Assembly: GCA_022360105.1 (NCBI GenBank) | Contig: JAKSDL010000184.1 | Location: forward strand, 1-24,538 | Source of the DNA: Pseudomonadota bacterium | GTDB lineage: Bacteria; SAR324; XYD2-FULL-50-16; JAHJRI01 | Direction: 5' to 3' | Length of the DNA stretch: 24,538 bases | Part shown: positions 1 through 7,048 of the stretch, one piece after another | How positions within the stretch are numbered: position 1 is the stretch's first letter | How the letters are laid out: each line of letters opens with the position of its first letter | Notes under the pieces: model-generated | What the model was told of the DNA's origin: nothing | Database searches by the model: none | The model's input: the letters and a program-made list of their open reading frames with translations, nothing else | Position numbers and translations under genes: made by a program

Positions 1-996
1 GGGATTGCTAATTTCAGCGTTGCGGAATCTTGTTCCCATGATATGAATGAGCTTGCTGCTAAAGCTGTTGAGATCTTTAAACAACAAATCGAAAATTCAT
101 CTCTTAAAAATCCCAGGTTTAAGATATCTACCAGGCGAAGCAGCAAGGATACACCTCTTAATTCACAACAGATTTCCTCTGAAATTGGCGGAGCTGTCCT
201 GAATGCTTTTCCTGATTTAAAAGTGGATTTATCGAATCCGGATCTGGACCTGGGCATAGAAATATGGTCTAAAAACAGATCAATTTTGTATCTGGAAAAA
301 GTCTCCGGACAGGGTGGTTTGCCTGTCGGAACGTCAGGAAATGTCATGTCATTCATCAGTGGAGGGATAGACAGCCCTGTTGCCAGCTGGTTTATGATGA
401 AAAGGGGTTGTAGAACAACTTTTATTCACTTTCACTCCTACCCGTTTATTGGTGAACAGAGTCGACAAAAAGTCGTTGATTTAGTGACACACCTGAGTCG
501 TTTTCAACCAAAAACCACGCTAATAATTGTTCCTTTTGCTGAAATACAAAAGGCAATACGGGAATCCTGCGAAGAAAAGAATCGAACTATCCTTTACCGC
601 CGAATCATGTATCGAGTCGCAGAAGCAGTTAAAGACCGATACAAAGCGATTGGTTATGTGACAGGTGAGGCTGTTGGACAAGTGGCGTCCCAGACTTTGG
701 AAAACCTGGCTTGCACGCAGGATGCGACATCCATACCTGTCTTGAGACCTTTGATCGGCATGGATAAGGCAGAAATCACCGAATGGGCCAAAAAAATCGG
801 AACTTATAAAATCAGCATCCAGCCATTTGATGATTGTTGTACGGTTTTCCAACCTCAAAAACCTGAAATTCATGGGGTAGTAGATGAAATTTCAGGGGAT
901 GAAGGCAATCTGGAACTGGAGACCCTGCTGGAACAAACCATCGAAAACCTGGAAATTCTGACATTTAAAACAAAAGTAGAAGATAAGTTCTGGTAA
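1..996 (+). CDS. thiI: tRNA 4-thiouridine synthase ThiI, 5'-truncated by window edge
   Basis: Frame 1 is open from the first base, so the gene starts before the window and 331 residues of its C-terminal part are seen. The first residues (GIANFSVAES) look like the THUMP region, followed by the PP-loop ATP-pyrophosphatase signature SGGIDSPVASW and, near the C-terminus, FDDCCTVFQPQKP, the conserved Cys-containing segment of the ThiI catalytic domain. ThiI family members adenylate U8 of tRNA and transfer sulfur to give 4-thiouridine; many also feed sulfur to thiamin thiazole synthesis. The protein stops about 55 residues after the CC motif, so the C-terminal rhodanese domain of the enterobacterial enzyme is absent and sulfur relay must be of the short-ThiI type. 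The gene is convergent with ilvB. Confidence 0.93.
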   Translation, partial: GIANFSVAESCSHDMNELAAKAVEIFKQQIENSSLKNPRFKISTRRSSKDTPLNSQQISSEIGGAVLNAFPDLKVDLSNPDLDLGIEIWSKNRSILYLEKVSGQGGLPVGTSGNVMSFISGGIDSPVASWFMMKRGCRTTFIHFHSYPFIGEQSRQKVVDLVTHLSRFQPKTTLIIVPFAEIQKAIRESCEEKNRTILYRRIMYRVAEAVKDRYKAIGYVTGEAVGQVASQTLENLACTQDATSIPVLRPLIGMDKAEITEWAKKIGTYKISIQPFDDCCTVFQPQKPEIHGVVDEISGDEGNLELETLLEQTIENLEILTFKTKVEDKFW

Positions 997-1015
997 ATCA
1001 GAATTTATCTTCTAC
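976..1015 (-). terminator. Intrinsic terminator of ilvB, stem overlaps the end of thiI
   Basis: A 17-bp stem (976-992 with 999-1015, one G-T wobble) with a 6-nt loop. On the minus strand it is followed by TTTTGTTTT, as expected for a terminator of ilvB, whose stop codon is 14 nt upstream. The distal arm lies inside the last codons of thiI. There is no T-run on the plus side, so it is probably one-directional or weak for thiI. Confidence 0.75.
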
Positions 1016-1028
1016 CGGCAATAGCAGA

Positions 1029-2783
1029 CTACTCAATCATATTGTGGAGGGCTGCCCCCGGACTGACCATTGGCAATACATTTTCCCCGGGATCGATCAG
1101 GCATTCGACAAGTACCGGTCTATCGTTGATGGATAAAGCTTTAGCCAAGACAAAGTCCAACTCCTCTGTTTTGCTTGCCCTTAACGCCATTGCTCCATAG
1201 CATTCCGCCAGTTTTTGAAAATCCGGATTGGAGTCATGGAGCATGGTATGTGAAAATCGGTCCTTAAAATAAAAGCTCTGCCATTGCCTTACCATTCCCA
1301 AACTTCCGTTGTTAAAGACAATTATTTTGATTGGTAACTGGTAAGACACGGCTGTTGCCAGTTCAGCGGACGTCATTCGAAACCCGCCGTCACCGCAAAT
1401 ACAGACTACTGTTGAGTCAGGATCAGCCAAAGATGCTCCTATCGCAGCCGGCAAACCGAATCCCATGGTTCCCAGTCCACCCGAGGTTACAAACTGCCGG
1501 GGTCGCTTAAAGGAATAGTATTGAGCCGCCCACATTTGATGTTGCCCCACGTCGGTTACCACAGTTGCATCACTGTCAGTCAGCTCGGAAATTTTTTCAA
1601 TCACAAGCTGTGGCTTGATCACGGTATCATCAAACTGATACTTCAGCGGATGATTTGATTTCCATTGTTGAATCGTTTTCAGCCAGGACGGCTTGGATTC
1701 CATTTTCACCAACTCTGATAGTTGTTGTAATGCCTGCTTGACATAGTCATTGATGGGTACGTCAACGATCACATTTCTGTTAATAGATTCCGAATCGATA
1801 TCGATATGAATCTTTTTGGAGTGAGGAGAGAACCCATCGACATCACTGGTAACACGATCATCAAAACGCGCCCCCACTGCAATTAACACATCACATTCCT
1901 GAACTGCCATGTTGGCATACCATGTACCATGCATTCCCAACATTCCCAGTGACAGTTCATGGGTTTCAGGAAAGGCTCCCAATCCCATCAAAGTTGTAGT
2001 AACCGGTATATTGTTGTTTAAGGCAAAAGCTCTCAATTCGGAAGATGCTCCACCCGAGATCACACCGCCACCAACGTATAAAACGGGTCGTTTTGCTTTT
2101 TTTATCAGCTCTGCGGCTTTTAGATAGGTTTGTTTGGTTTCGAACGGAGTACCAATCACGCTTTTTCCTTCGTCGTTTAATCCTGGAACAACAGGACATT
2201 CATCAATAAATATGTCCTTTGGTATATCCACCAACACGGGACCCGGCTTGCCTTCAACGGCCACCTGCAAAGCTTTTTTTATGGTACTTTCCAGCAAATC
2301 TATGGAACGGACCTGACAATTCCACTTGGTAATGGGTCTTGTGATTTCCACAATATTCGATTCCTGAAAAGCGTTCTTTCCAATCAAAGGTATTTCCACC
2401 TGGCCGGTGAAGACAACGATTGGAATTGAGTCCATAAAGGCATCGGCAATCCCTGTAACTGTATTCGTAGCTCCCGGGCCGGAAGTAGTTAACACCACAC
2501 CCGGTTTTCCGGTGACACGTGCATAACCTTCTGCGGCATGCGTTGCTCCCTGTTCATGATTCACTAGTATGTGATTAATGCCTTGGTACTCCAGCATCCT
2601 GTCGTACAGACTTAGTACTTTCCCACCAGGATAACCAAATATGGTATCAACCCCACAATCCAACAAGGTTTTGAAAAATAGATCCGCACCGGTATAATTT
2701 GCATTTGAAGATCGAAACAGATTGGCTAATCCATTCCTATTGGTTTGATTATATTCGTTTCGTTTTTTTAAAACACTTTTCAT
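1029..2783 (-). CDS. ilvB: Acetolactate synthase (acetohydroxyacid synthase) large catalytic subunit
   Basis: ThDP-dependent enzyme that condenses pyruvate with pyruvate or 2-oxobutyrate, the first common step of Val/Leu/Ile synthesis. Visible family signatures are GYPGG near the N-terminus, the catalytic Glu in NHEQGATHAAEGYA, TSGPGATN, and the ThDP/Mg motif starting GDGGFRMTSAELA and ending in IVFNN. Length (584 aa) is normal for AHAS, with about 30 extra Ser/Asn-rich residues at the N-terminus. The ATG at 2783 is preferred because GGGG lies 6 nt upstream; an in-frame TTG at 2795 would add four residues. No regulatory small subunit (ilvN/ilvH) or ilvC is adjacent, so this is a monocistronic ilvB. 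Two leader-peptide/attenuator modules precede it, which fits end-product control by branched-chain aminoacyl-tRNA levels. Confidence 0.93.
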   Translation of the reverse strand: MKSVLKKRNEYNQTNRNGLANLFRSSNANYTGADLFFKTLLDCGVDTIFGYPGGKVLSLYDRMLEYQGINHILVNHEQGATHAAEGYARVTGKPGVVLTTSGPGATNTVTGIADAFMDSIPIVVFTGQVEIPLIGKNAFQESNIVEITRPITKWNCQVRSIDLLESTIKKALQVAVEGKPGPVLVDIPKDIFIDECPVVPGLNDEGKSVIGTPFETKQTYLKAAELIKKAKRPVLYVGGGVISGGASSELRAFALNNNIPVTTTLMGLGAFPETHELSLGMLGMHGTWYANMAVQECDVLIAVGARFDDRVTSDVDGFSPHSKKIHIDIDSESINRNVIVDVPINDYVKQALQQLSELVKMESKPSWLKTIQQWKSNHPLKYQFDDTVIKPQLVIEKISELTDSDATVVTDVGQHQMWAAQYYSFKRPRQFVTSGGLGTMGFGLPAAIGASLADPDSTVVCICGDGGFRMTSAELATAVSYQLPIKIIVFNNGSLGMVRQWQSFYFKDRFSHTMLHDSNPDFQKLAECYGAMALRASKTEELDFVLAKALSINDRPVLVECLIDPGENVLPMVSPGAALHNMIE

Positions 2784-2808
2784 TGGAAGCCCCAAAAATT
2801 CAGGTTAT

Positions 2809-2882
2809 AAAAACCTCACCCGCCAGGGGCTGTTTCCGATTAAAGTGTTTTGATGTTTCCGGAATCGCCCCTGGTCGTGGTT
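2809..2882 (-). promoter_or_regulatory. Attenuator B, proximal to ilvB
   Basis: On the minus strand, 6 nt after the stop of leader B, lies a two-part hairpin: CCAGGGGC/GCCCCTGG (2867-2874 with 2823-2830) continued by TTCCG/CGGAA (2834-2838, 2860-2864). A basal AACC/GGTT helix (2879-2882 with 2812-2815) is possible. T5 follows at 2813-2809, just before ilvB. A ribosome at the leader stop codon would cover the 5' arm, so the strong hairpin may be the antiterminator, and a smaller CCCC/GGG hairpin next to the T-run the terminator. Which role each plays cannot be settled by eye. Confidence 0.6.
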
Positions 2883-3111
2883 AGCTGCTAATAATCAGGC
2901 TAATAATCACAATCATGATAACTGCGATAATAGTAGCTGAAATAATAGTAACCAACTCAACAATCAGGATTGCAATTCCGTTAGAATTTAAGACTGAGAA
3001 AGCTTTGGTGAGGGACACTACAGAAGCAGAAATGCAGAAAAACCGGGCACAATTCACCCTGTCGCCTGAAAGGCGCCAGCTAACCAATGTTGTGAAAATT
3101 GTGTTTGTCAT
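2881..3111 (-). CDS. Branched-chain amino-acid-rich leader peptide B of ilvB
   Basis: A 76-codon frame whose last 32 residues contain 13 Ile, 4 Val and 3 Leu, ending in IAVIMIVIISLIISS. It directly precedes the ilvB attenuator hairpin, the position and composition expected for an ilv leader peptide, where ribosome stalling at Ile/Val codons signals low charged tRNA. The N-terminal half has no special composition. The true start could be internal: the ATG at 3111 has only AGAAGAG immediately before it, too close for an ideal ribosome binding site. The peptide is longer than known Ilv leaders (about 32 aa), so the start is the weakest part of this call. It is not expected to be a functional protein in its own right. 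Confidence 0.6.
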   Translation of the reverse strand: MTNTIFTTLVSWRLSGDRVNCARFFCISASVVSLTKAFSVLNSNGIAILIVELVTIISATIIAVIMIVIISLIISS

Positions 3112-3125
3112 ACTCTTCTGCGATT

Positions 3126-3199
3126 AAAAACCAAAATTTCTCACCACCGGGAAACGATCCCGATGTGTTTGAATTTTAATCTTCGGAGTCGTTTCCTGG
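3126..3199 (-). promoter_or_regulatory. Attenuator A, distal module with alternative hairpins
   Basis: Minus strand, again 6 nt after a leader stop codon: CCAGGAAACGA pairs with TCGTTTCCCGG (3189-3199 with 3147-3157, one A-C mismatch). The same 3' arm can instead form an 8-bp hairpin CATCGGGA/TCCCGGTG (3158-3165 with 3145-3152, loop 5 nt). Two mutually exclusive structures sharing an arm are the hallmark of leader-peptide attenuators. T5 lies at 3130-3126, then leader B starts. Arms and spacing parallel attenuator B. Confidence 0.6.
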
Positions 3200-3205
3200 C
3201 ATTTG

Positions 3206-3388
3206 TCAGCCGATAATAATCAGGCTGATAATAATAATACCAACAACGATTCCCTTTACAGAAAAGCAGGTTGTGTTGTGAGGATTACCGGTGAGTTGTT
3301 TGAAAAAAGCAACTGGCATAGAAACAGACATAGAGCTGCTGCTTAGTTCTGCATGATCCTGTTTGATTTTGCTGTTATCGGTTTTCAT
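3206..3388 (-). CDS. Branched-chain amino-acid-rich leader peptide A
   Basis: A frame ending in GIVVGIIIISLIIIG: 8 Ile, 2 Val and 1 Leu in its last 15 residues. Its final codons (ATC AGC CTG ATT ATT) match the end of leader B, indicating a duplicated module. The frame is open back to 3535, directly after the stop of the upstream kinase gene. The ATG at 3388 (60 aa) is chosen because it is the first ATG downstream of the start site predicted from the promoter at 3430-3459. ATGs at 3331 (41 aa) or 3319 (37 aa) would give a size closer to known ilv leaders, and none has a convincing ribosome binding site. The stop codon is followed after 6 nt by attenuator A. Confidence 0.55.
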   Translation of the reverse strand: MKTDNSKIKQDHAELSSSSMSVSMPVAFFKQLTGNPHNTTCFSVKGIVVGIIIISLIIIG

Positions 3389-3429
3389 TTTATGCCGGGA
3401 TTGCTTTTTAACTGCTTGATAATGAAGAA

Positions 3430-3459
3430 AGGATAGAATCTGATATTCAAGGTTGTCAA
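3430..3459 (-). promoter_or_regulatory. Sigma70-type promoter for the ilv leader transcript
   Basis: Minus strand TTGACA (3459-3454), 18-nt spacer, TATCCT (3435-3430). The -35 is a perfect consensus and the -10 matches 4 of 6. Transcription would begin near 3423, about 35 nt before the ATG of leader A, so both leaders and both attenuators would be on the same transcript as ilvB. Confidence 0.55.
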
Positions 3460-3488
3460 GAAGCAAGATGTAAACTTCAACAATTTTG

Positions 3489-3510
3489 GTGAGCAGACGT
3501 CCGCTCACCA
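3489..3510. repeat. 22-bp near-perfect palindrome upstream of the ilv promoter
   Basis: GGTGAGC and GCTCACC flank AGACGTCC; 10 of 11 symmetric pairs match. It lies 26 nt after the stop of the kinase gene and about 30 bp upstream of the ilv -35 hexamer. It could be a regulator binding site for ilv or the 3' hairpin of the kinase mRNA. There is no T-run on either side, which argues against a plain intrinsic terminator. Confidence 0.6.
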
Positions 3511-3535
3511 TGATGTTATGGAACCTATCTGACAT

Positions 3536-6238
3536 TTAAGCATTTGGAACGGTAATCATAAATTGAGTGCCGACTCCCGGAGTTGAAAGAACATCAATTG
3601 ATCCTTCAAGCTTTGCGACTTCCTCTGCAACAGCATCCATTCCCACGCCCCTGCCAGAAAGATCTGTGACCACCTCATTGGTTGAGAACCCGGGCGCAAA
3701 AATTAATTTGACCAATTCACTTTCTGTCATGGACTCAACCTGCGTCGTGCCAATCAACCCCTTATCAAGAGCTATAGACTTGATTGTTTCAGCATCGATT
3801 CCCGCACCATCGTCTGCAATATTGATTTTCAATTCTTTTTCGTCCGCCGCCACTTTGATATCAAGATTTCCAATCTCCGGTTTACGAGCTGCCAGACGGG
3901 TTTCAGGCTCTTCAATCCCGTGATCTACGCAGTTTCTAACTATATGAATAAGCGATGACAGCATTGGCTTGAAGGAATTGTGCACAATTTCCGTTTCCTC
4001 ACCTTCGAGGGTTATTTTAACCTTTTTGCCCAAATTGACAGCCAAGTCTTCCGCGTCTGAGGCAAACTTCTTCATTATATTCCGAATTGGTTGGCGTCGT
4101 AACCCTTTTACAGCTTGAGTTAGAGCTGGGCTTGCATTCAAGTCTTTCTTCAAAATTGCTTCGAGTTGAGTGATTTTAGATTCCGAGATCCTGAAATACG
4201 GCTGAAATCCTGCTTCGATAAGCTGTTTTGGAATAATCTGATCCAGACCGTTCAGTGTTTTCTTTAACTCTTCTTTGAGTTGGTCTGTTTCTTTGTCAAC
4301 CGATTTTAATAGGTCTTCAGTCGGCAGTGCACTATCTGTTCGCAGCGATTCAAGGAGGTTTTCGATATCGTGAGCTTTGTTAGCGACGTCAGTAAAAAAA
4401 TAGCTGCTCATGCCACCTTTGATAGTATGGAAGTATCTGAAGAGTTCTTTAACACTCATATCTGAGGCTGTCCCGGATAAGATCTCTTTAATTTTATCCA
4501 AACACATATTCACTTCATTCAAGAAATCTATAAACCCGTGTCGATCCACGGCAATTTTAACAATCATGCGGTTTTTCTCTTCATCCGATTTTAATTGTTG
4601 TTCCAGTTTTCTTTGGGTAGTAATATCCGTCATCACTATCATTATACGACCATCCACGTTCTGACGAGGTTCAATCCAATGATAGTCCACATTGTATATA
4701 TGTTCGTCTCTCGTAACCTCAGACGGTAAAATCCCCTCAACCAGTGTCAAATTACCGGCATCTTCAAATACCAGGTTTAGGAGTTTTTCCTTGTCCTCAT
4801 AATCATCGGGAAACATTAATTCAAGTGCGTTTTCATCTTCAATAGCTTTGCCAAAAAAATCATAGGTAGCTTTTGAAGTAAACTGCTGCACTTTATGATC
4901 CCGGGCGAAAGAGAAAAATCCCTGTCCTGTGTTATCCAATAGATCCTTTATAGCGGCTGTTCTCTCCTTGACCATTCGATCCAGACCAATCGACAGCTCT
5001 TCCACCATATCAAAGGCCTTGGAAAACTTGGCAGAAAGTACATACGATTGCATGAAGATCATGAAAAACAAGCCAAAGCCAATAATCTCAGCTGTGTGAA
5101 TTACTTCATGATTGTAAAGAATATCATTTACCAGCGAAACAATGATAAGTGCACATCCGCTTAAAACTACCCTGGCTCCGTCTCTTTTTTGGGCTACCGC
5201 CAAAACCAGCACTATCAAGGTAAATAGACTGGCTAGAACCATCACTGCCTGATAATAGACCAGATACGCAGTATACGTTGTGGCAGGAGTGACAATAGTA
5301 AACAAAACAAATCCGATTGAGATAATTACAATTATGTTTAGGGCAATGCGTTTAAATTCTGAAGGAAAGAGGCTCTGAATAAAAGCACAATAAAAAGTCA
5401 GACCAAAATATAAGGTAAAATAATCAAGTTTGACCAGAATTTCCCAAGATGCGTTAGGAAAGATGACGGAAAAAAAGGTCCCTCCGTGAATACTCATGCG
5501 AAAAGCGACATCCAGGCAAAATAAACCAAAAAACATGGGAGACGGTTCTTTGCGTCTTAAAGCAAATAAGGCAAAATGATAAAGTGCCATGATCAGGATG
5601 GCCCCCAGGATGAAAAGCTCTATTCCGGTCCGCATTTGATCTATGGAAGAAATATCCTCTTCAAGCCCAATTTTTAGTGTTTGCCAAATACCACCGTTGT
5701 TATGATGAAAATTTGAAATCTGCAGCACTAAATCTATTTCAGTAGCGATCTGTTTTAACACTGGGGTTTTTGGCAAAAATTGAGGTTGGGATGTTGCCCT
5801 TGATGTTCCAACAACACCATTAGTGGCGACCAATTCCCCGTTTGCCCACAGTTTGTATGCGGTATGCATCAGAGGCAAATCAAAAGCAACTAACTCGTTT
5901 GGAGGCAAATTGGTAACCTTGAGATGAAACGTTGCATATCCCAAACCAGTTAGCTCTTCACCATCCACCTTGTACCCATCCCAATAGCCGGGGGCATCTA
6001 TATAGCCGGTTCGTTGTAAAAGCTGACCACTGGCAAAATCATTAGGACTGATCAGCTTGTTCCAGTAAAACTCCCACTGACCATCCAAACTAAGCGGTCC
6101 CGCAGTCTTAAAATCCCAGCGAGAGACATCCAGCACACCTTTTTGAGCTACAGGGATAGAAACCGATCTAGCCGGATTAACCGCTAAAATTAGTTGAAGA
6201 CAGAATATTATTGTGACCAGATAAAAAGTTCGTTTCAT
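3536..6238 (-). CDS. 7TM-DISM sensor, PAS, Hpt and CheA-like histidine kinase
   Basis: 900 aa. Order: signal peptide (1-26, hydrophobic, ending near ARSVS); periplasmic 7TMR-DISM jelly-roll type domain (about 33-190, with PLSLDGQWEFYW); seven hydrophobic segments (about 203-405); a short linker helix; a PAS-like domain (about 428-545); an Hpt-like domain with FHTIKGG (phospho-acceptor His about 604); and a CheA-type ATPase domain with IVRNCVDHGIE (N box, Asn about 769), ADDGAGID and GRGVGMD. There is no HisKA dimerisation domain, CheW-like domain or receiver, so the His presumably sits on the Hpt and phosphate passes to a separate receiver protein. 7TM-DISM proteins are thought to sense carbohydrates or other small ligands through the periplasmic domain. 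The start ATG has no clear ribosome binding site. No cognate receiver is adjacent; the nearest orphan receiver is at 19392. Confidence 0.85.
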   Translation of the reverse strand: MKRTFYLVTIIFCLQLILAVNPARSVSIPVAQKGVLDVSRWDFKTAGPLSLDGQWEFYWNKLISPNDFASGQLLQRTGYIDAPGYWDGYKVDGEELTGLGYATFHLKVTNLPPNELVAFDLPLMHTAYKLWANGELVATNGVVGTSRATSQPQFLPKTPVLKQIATEIDLVLQISNFHHNNGGIWQTLKIGLEEDISSIDQMRTGIELFILGAILIMALYHFALFALRRKEPSPMFFGLFCLDVAFRMSIHGGTFFSVIFPNASWEILVKLDYFTLYFGLTFYCAFIQSLFPSEFKRIALNIIVIISIGFVLFTIVTPATTYTAYLVYYQAVMVLASLFTLIVLVLAVAQKRDGARVVLSGCALIIVSLVNDILYNHEVIHTAEIIGFGLFFMIFMQSYVLSAKFSKAFDMVEELSIGLDRMVKERTAAIKDLLDNTGQGFFSFARDHKVQQFTSKATYDFFGKAIEDENALELMFPDDYEDKEKLLNLVFEDAGNLTLVEGILPSEVTRDEHIYNVDYHWIEPRQNVDGRIMIVMTDITTQRKLEQQLKSDEEKNRMIVKIAVDRHGFIDFLNEVNMCLDKIKEILSGTASDMSVKELFRYFHTIKGGMSSYFFTDVANKAHDIENLLESLRTDSALPTEDLLKSVDKETDQLKEELKKTLNGLDQIIPKQLIEAGFQPYFRISESKITQLEAILKKDLNASPALTQAVKGLRRQPIRNIMKKFASDAEDLAVNLGKKVKITLEGEETEIVHNSFKPMLSSLIHIVRNCVDHGIEEPETRLAARKPEIGNLDIKVAADEKELKINIADDGAGIDAETIKSIALDKGLIGTTQVESMTESELVKLIFAPGFSTNEVVTDLSGRGVGMDAVAEEVAKLEGSIDVLSTPGVGTQFMITVPNA

Positions 6239-6827
6239 AGTATTAGTTTGGGTACTGGTTAATTCGTTGGAATGAAAAGACCATCAGGTTGCATCGAAGC
6301 CGGATTTCATCGGTGAATTCAGTTTTTTGCAAACGTCTTCCGAGCTATCGCAAATAGTTCGTTTTCTCATTTTTAAACTTGTATGATCCACCGTCTCCAC
6401 AGGACTAAAAGGGAATGGACTAAAATCGCAATTCCCAGATCGATTCAATATCGTGCCATTTTACTCTATTTAAATGAGAATGGTAAGAAATGATTCAACA
6501 TCAAAAGAACAAAAACCTGATAACACCTTAAAATGAAATAATCAACGAACTTGCCCCTGTAATATAAAGATTTTTAAAAATAGCCACATCTCTCATTTTC
6601 ACGATCGATCTGATTTTTTGCGTTTAAGGCTTGTAAACAGCATGCTGTTTCTGTGATAATAACAGAACTAAATCAAATTGAGTTACTTAAATTTCTGATT
6701 TTTAATGCCTTTTAGCAATAACGGACGTTCGTTCGTTTTTTTTAAAATTCAAGAATTTTCGCAATTTTTGATCGAAATTTAGCACCGAAAGTTTTCAAAT
6801 CAGAAACCTGATCTGCAAAAAAGGCAA

Positions 6828-6855
6828 TTGACTTTCAAAATGCTGATTATAAAGT
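6828..6855 (+). promoter_or_regulatory. Possible promoter of the fad operon
   Basis: TTGACT (6828-6833) followed after 16 nt by TAAAGT (6850-6855); the better -10 sequence TATAAA (6848-6853) is only 14 nt away, which is too short. The predicted start would place the two inverted repeats at 6856-6918 just downstream of the promoter, where a repressor would act. Weak evidence. Confidence 0.3.
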
Positions 6856-6882
6856 AACAAAACCGATGTTTACGGTTTTGTT
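6856..6882. repeat. 10-bp perfect inverted repeat upstream of fadN
   Basis: AACAAAACCG, 7-nt loop, CGGTTTTGTT. It is the first of two adjacent inverted repeats in the putative fad promoter/leader region. It may be an operator; AAAC/GTTT symmetry is common in TetR-family fatty-acid regulators, but no regulator gene is in the window. Confidence 0.5.
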
Positions 6883-6894
6883 TGCTGCTGTTTT

Positions 6895-6918
6895 GAACGT
6901 TGCAATCTGGCAACGTTC
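6895..6918. repeat. 9-bp perfect inverted repeat upstream of fadN
   Basis: GAACGTTGC, 6-nt spacer, GCAACGTTC, lying 12 nt after the preceding inverted repeat and 130 bp before the fadN start. No T-run follows, so an operator or mRNA leader structure is more likely than a terminator. Confidence 0.5.
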
Positions 6919-7048
6919 GATTAAAGGCAAATTAAGCACGACATTCATGGTAATTAAAACCCTCGCATAACGAATTGTATGTCTTGTTTGTCCCAAAACC
7001 AACAAAAGCCCTGCTTTCAAAGTCAAAGAATCAATTAGGGAGGATATT

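Larger units (their letters stand above)
6239..7048. other. Divergent intergenic region between sensor kinase and fadN
   Basis: 810 bp, AT-rich with several T- and A-runs, and no credible coding frame in my reading. It must hold the promoters of the kinase (minus) and of the fad operon (plus). The structured part is 6828-6918 (a promoter-like pair and two inverted repeats, listed separately). A run of eight or more Ts near 6738 and the rest show nothing I can name. Confidence 0.6.

Noticed and set aside
3206..3535. 109-aa protein starting directly after the kinase stop codon
   Set aside because: The N-terminal half has no recognisable features, while the Ile/Val-rich end, hairpin and promoter inside the frame fit a shorter leader peptide.
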